Below are positions 32,916 to 43,999 of a stretch of DNA of 64,000 bases, one piece after another. The stretch is from Trichopria drosophilae (lineage: Eukaryota > Arthropoda > Insecta > Hymenoptera > Diapriidae): contig CM059584.1 of assembly GCA_030407085.1 (NCBI GenBank), positions 67,654,001 to 67,718,000 of the forward strand. The letters are read 5' to 3'. A program made the position numbers and the translations under genes. Numbering within the stretch: position 1 is the stretch's first letter; every line of letters starts with the position of its first letter. The notes beneath the pieces were generated by a model, which saw only the letters and a list, made by a program, of their open reading frames with translations, made no database searches and was not told the origin of the DNA.

Positions 32916-33225
32916 ATTTTTGCATAAATAATTATGTCATCGAGATATACTAGTAACTCTATCCCTTGTAAGCCACTTAATACTAGATTTTTTATTCCCA
33001 TCGGCATTCTTACATATTGATAGTGACCGTTTGGGGTCGAAAACGCAGTTTTATGTGCGTCTCGCTCATCCATCATTATCTGATGGAACCCAGATTTAAG
33101 GCCGAGAGTTGTAAAATACACGGACTGACCTAATTGGTCCAAAACGTCAGTAATATTCGGAATAGGATAAGCATCCCCAATTGTTTTCTCATTGAGATCG
33201 CGAAAATCGATACTAAACGCCATCG
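32879..33225 (-). pseudogene. Gypsy-B reverse transcriptase palm
   Basis: SIDFRDLNEKTIGDAYPIPN, then YFTTLGLKSGFHQIMMDE, then GHYQYVRMPMGIKN and ELLVYLDDIIIYAK. The YLDD box is intact. In motif A the usual catalytic Asp (LDLxSGFHQ) is Gly (LGLKSGFHQ). Between GIKN and VLSGLQG about ten residues that normally follow (ATFQR-like) are missing. Both changes would abolish polymerisation. A frameshift near 33225 separates it from the upstream frame, and another near 32880 precedes the thumb. Confidence 0.85.
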
Positions 33226-34206
33226 CTTTTCGCCGTTAGGACCTGGTTTCTTAGGGACAACCCAAGCTGGAGAGTCATATAGAGAGCAGGACGGTTTAAT
33301 CAATTCTGCCTCGAGCTGCTCGTCCACTTGTCGCTGCATTTCGGTTTTTATAGCAGGGGGGTGCCGGAAACGTTTAGCGCGTATCGGCACATCATTTGTG
33401 GTATGAATGCGGTGTTTGAATACGGAAGTCGCGCCTAATGGTTCTCCTGGTAGGTGAAACATGTAAGCGTAGTCGTGAACGAGATTCTCCACATGTTTTC
33501 TTTCCTCGTTCGACAAGCCGTCCACATTTATCCGCTTCAAAACATCGTTATTTCTCTGCTTATCATGTCCCATAGCCACTTGTATTTTTGCGTGATTTTG
33601 TTTTTTCCGATAATTTTCGTAATTCTTAAGATCCTGCATGGTTTTTATAACATTATTTTCTCTTTGTATATTTTTTGCTACTTCGCATTCTTCCAGTTCA
33701 ATTTGTGGGACGGTAAATTTTATTTCATAGTCGTTCGTATTTATGACATACAGATATGCGTATCCATCGCGGTTTTTTACTAGGGCATTACCAAAAAATA
33801 AACCACTGCAGATGTTGACTTTTGGTACAAATCCGAAGTCTAAGTTGTTTAGAACTTCTACGCGAACTACTCTGCGACTTCTTGGCGAAATCTGTATGAA
33901 TTCTTCATTAATAAATGGGATTATATAATTTCTTATATGTACACAATCTTGTTCGTAATCGATTTTTGCTCCCAGCGTTCGGAAAAAAGTGTTTCCCATG
34001 ATTCCATCTTCATCGATTGGGAAGTCATCTCTCACTATTTGTAACTCTATAATTTCTTCATTAAATTGTACTTCTGCACAACCTAGCGTACCGATTATTC
34101 CTTTGCCGATTCCGCTTAAATCGAATTTGATATCCTGATCGGGGTACAGATCTCGACGTAATTTACTCAGTTTTATAAGATTTATTTCTGCTCCGGAATC
34201 AACCAA
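33226..34206 (-). pseudogene. Gypsy-B protease and RT N-terminus
   Basis: The frame starts at the protease active site MVDSGAEINLIKLSKLRRDL (DSG) with flap-like DFPIDEDGIMGNTFFRTLGA. It continues through a linker with ISPRSRRVVRVEV to the RT N-terminal region (LSNEERKHVENLVHDYAYMF, VPIRAKRFRHPP, EAELIKPSCSLYDSPAWVVP). The first Met probably is not a true start; the protein would come from a Gag-Pol reading. Confidence 0.85.
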
Positions 34207-34247
34207 GAATATTCCGTTTCCGTAATGCAGATCAGGGCTAGAAATGT

Positions 34248-35345
34248 CTATTCGTGGACATTCTGAAAAACTAACATGCCCGAAATGGACTCTGGCCGTT
34301 CCGCTTTTACAGCGCGCATTTTCCGAGTGGAATTTTTGTCTCGGGCGTCGCTCGACATTGCTGGTTGCTGTCGAGCGCCCCTGGAGTTTAAATGATTGTG
34401 ATTTTGGCTGTAGGATGAAATGTTTTCTCGTTTATCGGTGTCTTGATTATTCCTGTATTTATTTCTCTGCCATCTATCATTAGTCTGATGAGACGATTCG
34501 TCCCGGCGATCATTATTAAAAGAGGTTTGGTTATTTTCTACAAACCTATTTTTTGACCTATCCTGAAATTTTCCTTCTGAAATCTTTTTTTTCACTCCGT
34601 TTCTAAAAAAACATGTTTCACTGACGTGACCCATTCGCGGGCAAAATTCGCATTTTTGTTGATTGAATCTTTGCGCGGGACAATTATCTCTGGTGTGACC
34701 GACGCGATCGCACCAAGTGAAATGTCTCTGCATGTCCGGGATATCGAAATTCCTATTTTTTAGAGTTCGGCATTGTTTTCGAGAGTGCCCTATTCTTTTA
34801 CAATAACTACACTGAATGTCATTATAATTTCGCCATTCAGGATCGATTTCATAACGTCCTGGCCGGTCCAAATAGTTATGCTGATATTGCGGACCTTTCG
34901 AAACTAAATGAGCAGACGCTTGATAATATCTTTCTCCGCGACCTCCTAGCATAGGATCGGATCCTGCGTCTTTCGCGCTGTATTTTTCAGTTAGTTTTCT
35001 AGCGTGTTCTACGGCAGCCTCGAGCGTATCTGGATTCAACTGCGTGAGGCGTACTTCCATAGGGCCTTTCGCGCAGTAAATGAAATGGTCCTTTCCGTCA
35101 CGATTTGCCAAAGTTAATAATCTCTGACCGGCAACTGCGTCAAAATTTCTCGACGAGTTTATAGCTTTCTCGAGAGCTCGATAATCGCGTAATAAACGGT
35201 AACCAAAATCTTCTAGACTTTCGCGTGGTCCGGGATAAGTATTTTTTAATCCCGCTAGCAACTTGAGCGGATCACTAGAGATGCCGTAGGCAGATTTTAG
35301 ATCGGCCAGAAAGGCTTCTACTGTCGCGTATGTCGAAATTTTTTC
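34248..35345 (-). pseudogene. Gypsy-B Gag C-terminal part with zinc knuckles
   Basis: Capsid-like region (ATVEAFLADLKSAYGISSDP, RESLEDFGYRLLRDYRALEK, MEVRLTQLNPDTLEAAVEHA) followed by three knuckle positions: CSYCKRIGHSRKQC intact, FTWCDRVGHTRDNC with the first Cys replaced by Phe, and CEFCPRMGHVSETC intact. An Asn/Arg-rich tail ends the protein. The product would coat the genomic RNA. The altered knuckle is probably decay. Confidence 0.8.
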
Positions 35346-35602
35346 GAGAAAATTTTCGCTTTCCCGGTAAGCTTTTTCCTCATCATATGTAGATAGATCC
35401 GGGTTTCGTCGGCCGATAATAATCTGAATCCGTCGCGACACGCACTTTCGAAGTCTGAGAATTTTTCGCGGGTGCCGTCAAATTCCGGCACACTGCTCAC
35501 TGCTTCCGCAATTGGTGGTGCTCGTGCTACCACATATACCGGACCTGCGGGGGCCACTTGGTGGCTACCGCTTGTCGTTATTCCGCTTTTATAGTCCGCC
35601 AT
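35318..35602 (-). pseudogene. Gypsy-B Gag N-terminus
   Basis: MADYKSGITTSGSHQVAPAG opens the frame, followed by SVPEFDGTREKFSDFESACR, a typical Gag start preceding the capsid fold. The frame is lost in an A/T run near 35345, where the other register continues with ENFLEKISTYATVEAF. About 740 bp of leader separate its ATG from the primer-binding site. Confidence 0.75.
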
Positions 35603-36340
35603 TTTTTGTATTTTTTTTGAAAGTCGCTATTATTAATTTCTGATTCGCGTTTGTTTTGTATTCAAATTTCCCTTTTTTTTTTTTGTTAAAAAATGTTCGC
35701 ACGATGTAACAAATCGTAAATTTGATAATATTCAACGTTAGTAGATAGAAGAATATTTGGAAGTTAATTATAACAATATTTCAAGGTTAATTGTGACAGT
35801 ATTTCAACATTAATTGAATAAGCACTCCAAAATGAATTACAATAGTGTTTCAAAATGAATTGTAATAGTTTTCCTTTTTAAATCAACAATATTTCAAAGT
35901 TCATAAAATTCACAACAATCGTTAAATAGTTTACAAATTTTCTCTCTTTTTGTTCGTGAAATTTAAATATGCTTCTGAGCAAAAGATTGATAAATTATTC
36001 CAAAGTTTTTTTTTTTTTTTGAGAAAATTTGTACAGAAATGCAAATTTACTTACGTAGCTGCACTCATGAAATAGACAATCAGCGTCCTCGATGTCTTCT
36101 CTGCTCTAGTTGATGCGTTGAGCTTCCTCAAGTTACTGGACAGTCCCTCAGGTTAGTGAAGCGCCCTCGTGAATCTTGAATTGGATAGAGCCTCCTCCGC
36201 GTTCTGGAGCAATGAATCCTGGATAGCTGTGTCTCCAAACAGCTCGTGTTCATTCACAACTTTATTTTACGCGAACCGGACTCCGTTTACCCGTTCTAAT
36301 TTCCTTGAAAAGTTATTTTTGAAGTTCACCAGTTACTTGC
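35603..36340. other. Gypsy-B leader, no gene
   Basis: Untranslated leader between the primer site and gag. It contains several loose ~30-bp words (AATTGTAATAGTTTTC, CAATATTTCAA) near 35760-35930 and no coding signal. Confidence 0.5.
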
Positions 36341-36360
36341 GGATCCCACCGCTGCCACCA
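36341..36360 (-). promoter_or_regulatory. Gypsy-B primer-binding site (tRNA-Leu type)
   Basis: The minus strand reads TGGTGGCAGCGGTGGGATCC just downstream of the LTR. It is complementary to a tRNA 3' end of the form GGATCCCACCGCTGCCACCA, which from general knowledge matches insect tRNA-Leu ends. Confidence 0.7.
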
Positions 36361-36528
36361 TTTTTTATGTTATGATTTTTATGTTTTTCGTACTGCAATT
36401 TTTATCAGGATCAGGAGTTGTAAGGGATGATTCTCGGTAGCTGAGAATCGTTTTTGGGATCTTCCGCATAAAGGGGTTCGACACCCCAAGTGACGAAATA
36501 CTGGCGAATTTAGTAATAATAACTTTGA

Positions 36529-36534
36529 TTTATT
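36529..36534 (-). terminator. LTR poly-A signal AATAAA
   Basis: Minus-strand AATAAA about 40 bp downstream of the TATA box, the usual arrangement around R in Gypsy LTRs. Confidence 0.5.
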
Positions 36535-36573
36535 TTTGGAAATGCCAACTACAGGTCGTACAGATCGTCCGGG

Positions 36574-36583
36574 TATATAAATA
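36574..36583 (-). promoter_or_regulatory. LTR TATA box
   Basis: Minus-strand TATTTATATA inside the LTR, upstream of the AATAAA. Confidence 0.5.
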
Positions 36584-36654
36584 CTAAGTCCGGTATTGAT
36601 TCGCGGAGAGTCGCGGATTAATGTGTCGCGAAGCTTCTAAGTCCCGAGATCTCT

Positions 36655-36775
36655 GCACCGAGATCTTGACGGCGTCAATCGCGGGGCGACTCTGCACCGA
36701 GACCTTCACTCGATCATTAACGGGGCGACTCTGCACCGAGATCTTCACTCGATCATTAACGGGGCGACTCTGATT
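36655..36775. repeat. ~39-bp tandem repeat in the LTR
   Basis: GGGGCGACTCTGCACCGAGA followed by (T/C)CTTCACTCGATCATTAAC occurs about 2.5 to 3 times (a diverged first copy begins near 36650). The location upstream of the TATA box makes it a possible enhancer-like U3 repeat. Confidence 0.75.
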
Positions 36776-37439
36776 TCGGGCAATGCGATTGCCCTTTTTA
36801 TATGGTAGATGTCGATGAGATCATCGTCCTTTTTGATGGACACCTGCACTTGTTGTTTGCCACGTGCCATCTTCCACGAATCGCTCACCCCTTTTGACTT
36901 ATCGGTAACCTTGGCGATTCGGGGAACGTGTGCTATTGTGTGCGTGTGTGAGTCACAATCTTAAGGATTGTGTTACTTCGAGCTTCGGCGTGGCACATTC
37001 TTTTCTTGACCGTTTGGGCTTGCAGCTAGAGGAACCCGTGGTTCCCAGTGTAAGTTACAGCACGTGTGCAATATATGTGCGACGCCGAATCGGGCTCTTC
37101 GGTGTGTGTGTGTCTTGTCGATCTTACAAAGACAAGTATTGTCTATGTTACGATTGCTATGTGCGTAGCCAGCATCCGTAACACCTGTATGCAGTTCATT
37201 ACGTTGTCCGGCCAATGTTTACTAAAGATACACCTATAATCCTGGAATTTTCTTGATCTTATCACAGTAGGTATATATACGAACATACAGATACGATGCT
37301 ACCATGACACATGTCAAGGACCTCCATTTCTCGAAATTTCAAACCGTGCAATCACGAAATTAGATCTTTTACAGTTCAGAATACTCTAAAACGTACTACT
37401 ATTTCTATTTCGTCGATATGATTCTAAATTTTTTGCAAA

Positions 37440-37900
37440 ATATAAATAAAATTATTATTGGTCTCCCATCTTGGATCCGCCATTTCAACTTTTCAAATCT
37501 AAGGTCAGATTCGTAATCTGCGACCTGAAAACTCCCCGGGTTCTGCTTCATATCGATGAAGAAAATTTTTGCATTTTGGGTAGCTATCTAGAATCAACTA
37601 TTTTCAATTATCAGAATCTGAGACCAGATTCATAATCACTGACCCCAAAAACCACATAGTACCCAGTCTCAGCTTGATCAAGTAGCTGTTCACATTTTAG
37701 CCGGCTATTGTAGGTCCGTCATTTTGAAATTGGAAAACATAACATCACATTCGTTATCTGCGATCTCAAAAATCCCCCACAACCCACTTTCATTTCGATC
37801 AAGTAACTTTTTACACTTTGGTCGGTCATCTTATGTTCGCCATTTTGCATTTTCTAAATCTTAGCTTAGATTCGTGATAAGCGATTTCGAAAAACTCTGA
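37440..37900. repeat. ~130-bp tandem repeats, four degenerate copies
   Basis: Each copy has CGCCATTTT-type start, AGATTCGTAATCTGCGA, a CCCCAAAAACCCC-like word, then ATCGATCAAGTAACTTTT and CATTTTGGTCGGCTATCTT. The same vocabulary (CAGCGATCCCAAAAACCCC, AAAATGGCGGATC) occurs at 25984 and, inverted, at 50420-50490, so it is a dispersed family that can also be tandem. Confidence 0.7.
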
Positions 37901-38885
37901 GTAATAAATTTTTGACTTTCTTCGTGTAAAGGGAAATGTATGCTTCAAAGGTACAAGGTAAAACCAGATTTTTAGCCTGTTACGTCAGGATGAAAGTATT
38001 TATACGCTAAAATTCATTTGATTAAACAATTTATAGGTTCAATTCAGATTAGTCCCTAAACAGAGGCTTTGTTTAAACTTTTCTTAAAACTGAAAATCTA
38101 ATTTATCACTCACCTTTCTTTGTAGAAATTCCTGTACTCCAGCTTATTAACAGGATTATTATTTGAATTAAAAATATATTAAGAAATTAGTTCAAAAACT
38201 TATAATTATATTTTATTTAATACAATTTTTGCCTAATATTGCTTTTACTAAAATTTACGGCTAATCACCCTTGTACTTTGAAGGCTTGACGAAACACTGG
38301 ATCACTCTCAGTAATGCCTCTATTAACCCCCGCCCCTCCTCCGCGTTTTGTCCTTTTCTATTTTTACATTATTTCCACATTTCAATTTAATCTCCTTGTT
38401 CCGGTTCCTGTATATTATATTTTTCCCACCCGTATTGTCCCTTTCTTTCTTGTTTGCTTAATTTCCCCTTGTGGCTTATCAAGCACAAATTTTCGAACCT
38501 GTATAAAGACAATTGCACTCTTTGTTTGCAGATTGAATCATTTTGAAGATTTCCTAGCGGTTCCGCGAATTGATAATTACATTCCGTTAATTAATTTTTT
38601 TTCACGAGATCTCCAGTTCCTAATTTAGCGCATATTGTACGTACCCTTAATATCGCAACTACGAGAAGTCGAAAATGAGATTCGTGACATAACCTCTCAA
38701 ATGAAGAACTCATCTTTGTCGGACCAAGCAAACCATTCGTCATATATTTGGATCTTTTGATATTCCCTGTGCATCTTTTTCTTTTTTGCTAAAACCTTCC
38801 TAATTAAAATTCTTGCATAAAAATTCACCTTTCTCTTTTTTTCAGTGAGGTCCAAATCTATATAAATGATTTGAACAGCAAGATT
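37901..38885. other. No gene recognised
   Basis: A 104-codon plus-strand frame (38314-38628) is Phe/Pro/Leu-rich, without recognisable domain, and is probably chance. Confidence 0.45.
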
Positions 38886-39325
38886 TCACCTTTTATTAGT
38901 CATGATGTGGCTTTTTGTACGAGCGGATAGCAATTCCACAAGAATAGTAGGTGGTTCCTTCCGGATGGAAAATGGAGTATCGACAACGTTTTTTAATTGA
39001 AAATTCTTCTGAATAAATTCTTCACTGCACTTCACGATGTCACTACTGATGTTCAGGCCATGGATGGTAATATTTTTATACAAAGGGTTTTGCTGCATTT
39101 TTCCTACTTATATGTAAGGTTGCGATTTGACGATCTTTTTCATTAAGATGGGAATTTAATTTAGCTAGTTCTTGCGTAGTCCCACTCCATCAAGCTGCAA
39201 TCGCTCTCATATATTCCTCGCGTACACTATAGATTTTTTCCGAAATTTGATAAACAATGGCTTCTTGAAGGGTTTTAAGTTGTAGATCCTTTACCTCGTC
39301 TTTTGACAGGAATTTTTTATATTAT
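38886..39325 (-). pseudogene. LINE ORF1 relic with coiled coil (minus strand)
   Basis: The minus strand first reads a heptad-rich stretch (LKTLQEAIVYQISEKIYSVR, then TQELAKLNSHLNEKDRQIAT) and then an RRM-like region (LYKNITIHGLNISSDIVKCS, then ILVELLSARTKSHIMTNK). This is the coiled-coil plus RNA-recognition layout of LINE ORF1 proteins. An in-frame stop and a frame change lie near 39120-39190. No RT follows. Confidence 0.55.
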
Positions 39326-39329
39326 TCCT

Positions 39330-39490
39330 TTAATGTAAACCATTATATGTTAGTTTTATTCTGGTTATTTACTGCGGATGTATTATATGTATTAATTGTA
39401 ATGTTCGTAATTTGTGTACATTATATCCATTAAGATTTTTTTGTATTTTCATATAAGGGTTAATAAACTATCCATCTATCTATCTAAACT
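39330..39490 (+). mobile_element. LINE 3' end with (ATCT)n tail
   Basis: A 3' UTR-like AT-rich stretch ends GGGTTAATAAACTATCCATC followed by TATCTATCT. AATAAAC plus a short simple-repeat tail is typical of insect LINE termini. Only the tip is present. Confidence 0.45.
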
Positions 39491-40117
39491 AATATCGCAA
39501 CTACATCGATTTCCGGCCATTACGCGAAACTCTTCATGTTTCATTTCAAGCATTGTAACGTTGTATTTACTGTTTGACGGTGAGTCTTCATTCTACATAT
39601 AAGTGTGGTGTTATCTGTTAAATTGAGCCGTGGAGTTGCATTTCTTCACAAACGAAAATTTTCGAGAAAAATCGTTAAGAATTTAAAGCTGTCTCCACAC
39701 ACCGTTGTGACGTCACCAATCAACAACGAAATTGACAACACCTGTGTAAACACTACGCATTGTAATCGCAAGTATTGAAGAAACTAAACTGCGTACTTCA
39801 ACTATTCGCTCAATCTTCATTTCGTTTTATTTTTGAAGTATTTTTTTTGCGGAGCATTGCTTTGAATAATCATTTATACCTGAAAAAGTGTTGACAGTTT
39901 TAAATGTTTCGTTTTAAATCGCAGCAATTTCAAATAAATCTGTGGGCATATTAAACGTAAACAATCATAATAATTGAATATTAAAGTTTTGGTTGTGCGG
40001 GTATTGTTTACATTGCGTCAATCAAAGATTATATTCGGCACACATATAATAATCAATACTGCGTTTTCGAGCTTCCTTACATTTACTTCGTACTTATAAG
40101 GCACGGTTTAGATACCG

Positions 40118-40118
<1 letters not shown>
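39491..40118. other. Probable LINE-B 5' UTR and flank
   Basis: No protein signal. The part from about 39690 may be the LINE-B 5' UTR, but without a second copy or a target duplication the boundary cannot be set. Confidence 0.35.

Positions 40119-40177
<59 letters not shown>
40119..40177. repeat. (TG)n microsatellite
   Basis: About 29 TG units just before LINE-B ORF1. They read as Cys-Val repeats in the ORF1 frame, which is an artefact; the true ORF1 start is probably the Met at 40212 (MVPRSRASS) or later. Confidence 0.9.
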
Positions 40178-40179
<2 letters not shown>

Positions 40180-40199
40180 TTTGCATAGAGAAGGCAAAC

Positions 40200-40989
40200 T
40201 CTAACTCGCCTATGGTTCCTCGCTCCCGTGCATCATCCGCATCGTCCACTTCATCGGCCATTGCTACTATGTCACAACTGCAGAGTGATAAATCCCAACC
40301 AGATCTGGGGACACTTCTCGAAGCTATTCAAAATCTCAACGCAAATTTTATCACATCAACACAACAACAAGCGTCTCATAACCAGTCCATGGTGGAACAG
40401 TTTGCCAAACTCTCGTCTGATGTCCAGAATAGCATTCAAGATCTCAAGACCGGCCAAAATGAACTCGTGGAACGGTGCATCACTTTAGAAAAAGAAAATG
40501 CCACATTAAAAAGTGATCTGCAACAACTAAGTGGCAAACTTCGCAAAGTTGAATACCGACAAGAGCAGTATACATTGCTTCTCTCAGGTCTTCCAGAATC
40601 TGAAAATGAACATCTAAAAGAAGATATAACAAAAGTAGCCAAATTTTGAGAAGTTGACCTTTCTCCAGCTGATTTGTCGGAGGCCATACGTATACGTCCG
40701 ACCGGCCAAAATGATGCTACAAAGCCTAGAACGGTCAGACTTGTTTTTGAGAGATTATCTCAGCGTAATGGGTTATTTGGAGCTTTTCGACACAGGTCGA
40801 ATCTATCTGATTCTTCCATCTGATTCTTACGCTCTACTGAAACTTGTGCGGGCAAAAACTAGAGAGATGGAAATAAAATATGTATGGCATAAAAACGGAG
40901 ATATCTTTGTAAAACGTGATAATAACCCAGCCACCAAATCAACACGTATTCTCAATATTGACGATCTTCTCCGTCTATCTGAGTCCTGA
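40200..40989 (+). pseudogene. LINE-B ORF1 (coiled coil plus FP-like C-terminus)
   Basis: From about 40212: Ser-rich start, then LGTLLEAIQNLNANFITSTQ, FAKLSSDVQNSIQDLKTGQN and LVERCITLEKENATLKSDLQ, a coiled coil for trimerisation, then LLLSGLPESENEHLKEDITK. A TGA at 40647-40649 stops the frame; the reading would go on EVDLSPADLSEAIRIRPTGQ. Another frame change follows, and the last part (40750-40989) gives YALLKLVRAKTREMEIKYVW and GDIFVKRDNN, the conserved C-terminal domain shared with LINE-A. The protein would bind LINE RNA. Confidence 0.75.
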
Positions 40990-41052
40990 CTATCGTCTGG
41001 GAAGCAATTACCTCATCAAACTCTCAGTCAACGCCTAAAATCGAGAAAATCT

Positions 41053-43999
41053 GTGTCGACGTCTGTAACTCCTTCGCTACCGGATCATCTGCGCTCTTTA
41101 CTTTCTAGTCGTCAATCACAGCCGGATGTAATTTTTAAAAATGTAAACTCGAATGTACAATGTGATAAAGTCGAATTTTCATCCTATTTGCCCTATAAAC
41201 CGACTTCGGGATACCTCCGGTTATGCCACCTAAATGCTCAATCTCTGCTTGCTCAAGGTCGTATGACCAGCCTCAATCACTATTTTTCTTCACATATATA
41301 TCAAGCCATCTGCATCTCCGAATCTTGGCTAAACGAAGTTACCCCGAATGAAATGGTTGGACTACAAAACTTTGTTATTTATAGATCCGATAGATATCGC
41401 AAAAGAGGCGGAGGTGTAGCTGTATATGTTCACGATTCCATCCAGTCACGTCACATTCTTTCATCATCCGACCTGCTACACACAAATCGTCACTCTCAAA
41501 CAGACTTCCTATTTATCGAGCTCTCCTTTCAAACTTCCTCTCCTCTACTATTAATTTCTGTTTACCGACCATCAAATTCTCCGATGTTTAAAGAGCTGTG
41601 CCTCTAACTTCCTACGAAACTTTTCATCATCTTTTAATGTTTACATAGTTCCCTTTTCTGAAACTCATTTTACATCAACATCAGCGTCATGGATAGACCA
41701 CTGTCTTATTGATGATAAGTCTAAGCTCAAATCCTTCAATCAATCAAATGGCCCATCTACCTCAAACCATGATCTTATCTCTATCACTTATAATTTCAAA
41801 ATAGTCCCCCCACCTTCATTTTCTTTTACGCATCGTAATTTAAAACGCTTTTCGGCAGAACAGTTTACTGCTGATCTTGAGAAAATTGACCGGGAATCCC
41901 ATCTGCCCATGCAATCAACGGATGATAAACAGCAATTCATCACTTTCGCTTTTCGTGATACCTACGATCTCCATGCACCTTTCTCGAAAGTAACTCCAAC
42001 TAAACCTGGAAATCCGTGGGTAAATAAAGACATCGTATTGCTCATTAAGCAAAGAAATAAACTTTACTCTGTATACAAACGTAAGCGGGATATCATGTCA
42101 TTTATTGATTATAAGGTGGCACGCAATACTGCACGACGTCAAATGCCTAAGTCTCATACGCACTATTGTACTCGTCGACTTCAATCTATCACTGACTCCA
42201 AGGCAATCTGGTCGGAATTGAGACGCTTGCGTTTGGTCAAGCCTAAACCCCCACTCCCTAAACTAATCTGCTCTCTTGATGACCTTAACAAATATTTCTG
42301 CTCTATTTCTAACAATAATCAGTCTCGCTTCTCTCTTGATCTTCCATTTCACCTTCTTAATTATACAGATACTCCAGACATGTTTGTTTTGCCCACAGTC
42401 ACACCATTGTCACTAAATTTAGCCTTCCACTCCATAAAGTCGAAGTCAGCGGGGTATGATGGAATAAATTTTCATTGTATTAACGCTGTCTGGTCCAAGA
42501 TTGCAAGCTCTCTTCTCGATTTGTTTAATACCAGTTTGCAGTCTGGTATCTTTCCTAAGGAATGGAAAAAAGTTATTATAAAGCCTATAAATAAGATACC
42601 ATCTCCTGCATCCCTATCCGATTATAGACCTATTGCCATTCTTTGCATCTTAGCAAAGATGCTCGAGCGGCTTGTTAGTGGCGTATTTATTATTTATCTC
42701 AAACGTAATAACTTCCTAGACCCCAGGCAATCAGGATTTCGCAAAGGAAACAGCACCCAGACAGCTCTCATTCTGGTTACTGATTACGTGCGGGAAGGTA
42801 TTGAGGACGGTTTGGTAACAGTCCTAATCCTATTTGATTTTTCTAAGGCATTTGATACAGTTGACATTATCACTCTCCTCAATAGACTTAGAGACCTAAA
42901 TGTCTCATCAACTGCTCTAAGATGGTTTGCTTCTTACTTGACAGGGCGCGAGCAAGCAGTAGCGGGAGTGGATGGAGAGCTCTCAGAATGGGCGGAAGTG
43001 GTTGCAGGAGTTCCCCAGGGATCCATTCTGGGTCCCCTCCTTTTCTCCATCCTAATTAATGACATTTCTAGAACCCTCTCATACACCAGTCATATGCTTT
43101 ATGCGGATGACCTCCAAATAATGCTTCAATCTAAGCCATCAGATTTGTCTACCGCCATCCGTCGAGTAAATGCTGACATAGATTCGGTGTTGCTGTATGC
43201 TGTCAAGACAGGCCTCTCTCTGAATTTCTCAAAGGCCAAGGCCCTATTGTTAGGATCATCAGTAAACCTTCGTAGCGTAGAAAAGTTCGATCTTCCTAAC
43301 ATAGAAGTAGGGGGACACGCAGTTCCCATAGTAAATGACGTCATAAACTTAGGGCTTCGTTTAGACTCATCACTTTCCCAGAGTAAACAAATAAACCATA
43401 TAGATGTGTCAACTCTACCCTATATCACTTGAAATATAATAAAAACGTTCTATCTACGAATCTTAGGAAACATCTTGTCGTCTCTCTAATCTTTTCCAGT
43501 CTTGATTATTGCTGTGTAACCTACTGCGATATATCCCGAACACGCAGGGATAAATGCCAACGGTTACTAAACCAGTGTGTGCGGTTCATATTTAATCTAA
43601 GGAGAGACTGCCACGTTACACCATATCGTCGTAAACCTGGTTGGCTCCCTATGAAATACAGACATCTATACTTCATTGGTAGTCTTACGTACAACATCCT
43701 AAGTTGCGGTGAACCGCAGTATTTCTACTCTCTCTTTTTTCTCTGCGTGAATCGGCAACACGACGCACCACAAGAGTAACCCACGGTGATCTTCTTGTTC
43801 CCTTTGCGAGGACTCGTGCCTATTCCAAATCCTTTATTACGGTGGCTTCTAGATTCTGGAACATGCCCTCCATACGGTCATCTCATTCCTCAGAAGTTTT
43901 TAAATCACAACTCTTCGCATTTCTTTTGTCATATGATCAATCCTCACCTGATAGATCAATTCTATAAATTATCATTTAATCAGCTCATCACCCTACAAT
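41053..43999 (+). pseudogene. LINE-B ORF2: AP endonuclease, reverse transcriptase, C-terminus
   Basis: Endonuclease start (41215-41600) with LRLCHLNAQSLLAQGRMTSL, ICISESWLNEV and GGGVAVYVHDS; the middle with the GDFN motif is deleted near 41605, after which SWIDHCLIDD and SNHDLISITY resume in another frame. The RT frame (41909-43432) contains SDYRPIAILCILAKMLERLV, SGFRKGNSTQTALIL, FDFSKAFDTVD, VAGVPQGSILGPLLFSILIN and an intact YADD (about 43101-43112). The frame ends at 43432; the C-terminal part continues in another register with LDYCCVTYCDISRTRRDKCQ. RT catalytic motifs are intact, so this copy is younger than LINE-C. Confidence 0.85.

Larger units (their letters stand above)
28448..37183 (-). 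mobile_element. Gypsy-B: Gypsy LTR retrotransposon carrying OTU-like and macro-like domains
   Basis: The minus-strand element reads: 5' LTR (36368-37183), primer site (36341-36360), leader, gag (35602-34248), protease, RT, RNase H, charged linker, OTU-like domain, macro-like domain, integrase with GPY end (28448). The 3' LTR is not found; a LINE fragment and tandem repeats lie where it should be. Lesions: gag frameshift near 35345, RT frameshift near 33225, RT motif-A Asp to Gly, small RT deletion, frameshift near 31806, in-frame stop at 31445-31447, and a ~390-bp insertion near 29110. The copy is inactive but retains all domains. Confidence 0.85.
36368..37183 (-). repeat. Gypsy-B 5' LTR (816 bp)
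   Basis: On the minus strand it starts TGTTACGGATGC (37183) and ends CATAACA (36368), giving the TGTTA/TAACA inverted ends of an LTR, and lies 7 bp from the primer site. It holds a TATA box, an AATAAA signal and a 39-bp tandem repeat. No second copy is found at the other end of the element. Confidence 0.7.

Noticed and set aside
36930..37215. Cys-rich frames on both strands at the Gypsy-B edge
   Set aside because: They lie within the LTR; no conservation sign.
40122..40211. Cys-Val repeat N-terminus of LINE-B ORF1
   Set aside because: Produced by the (TG)n microsatellite; the real start is downstream.
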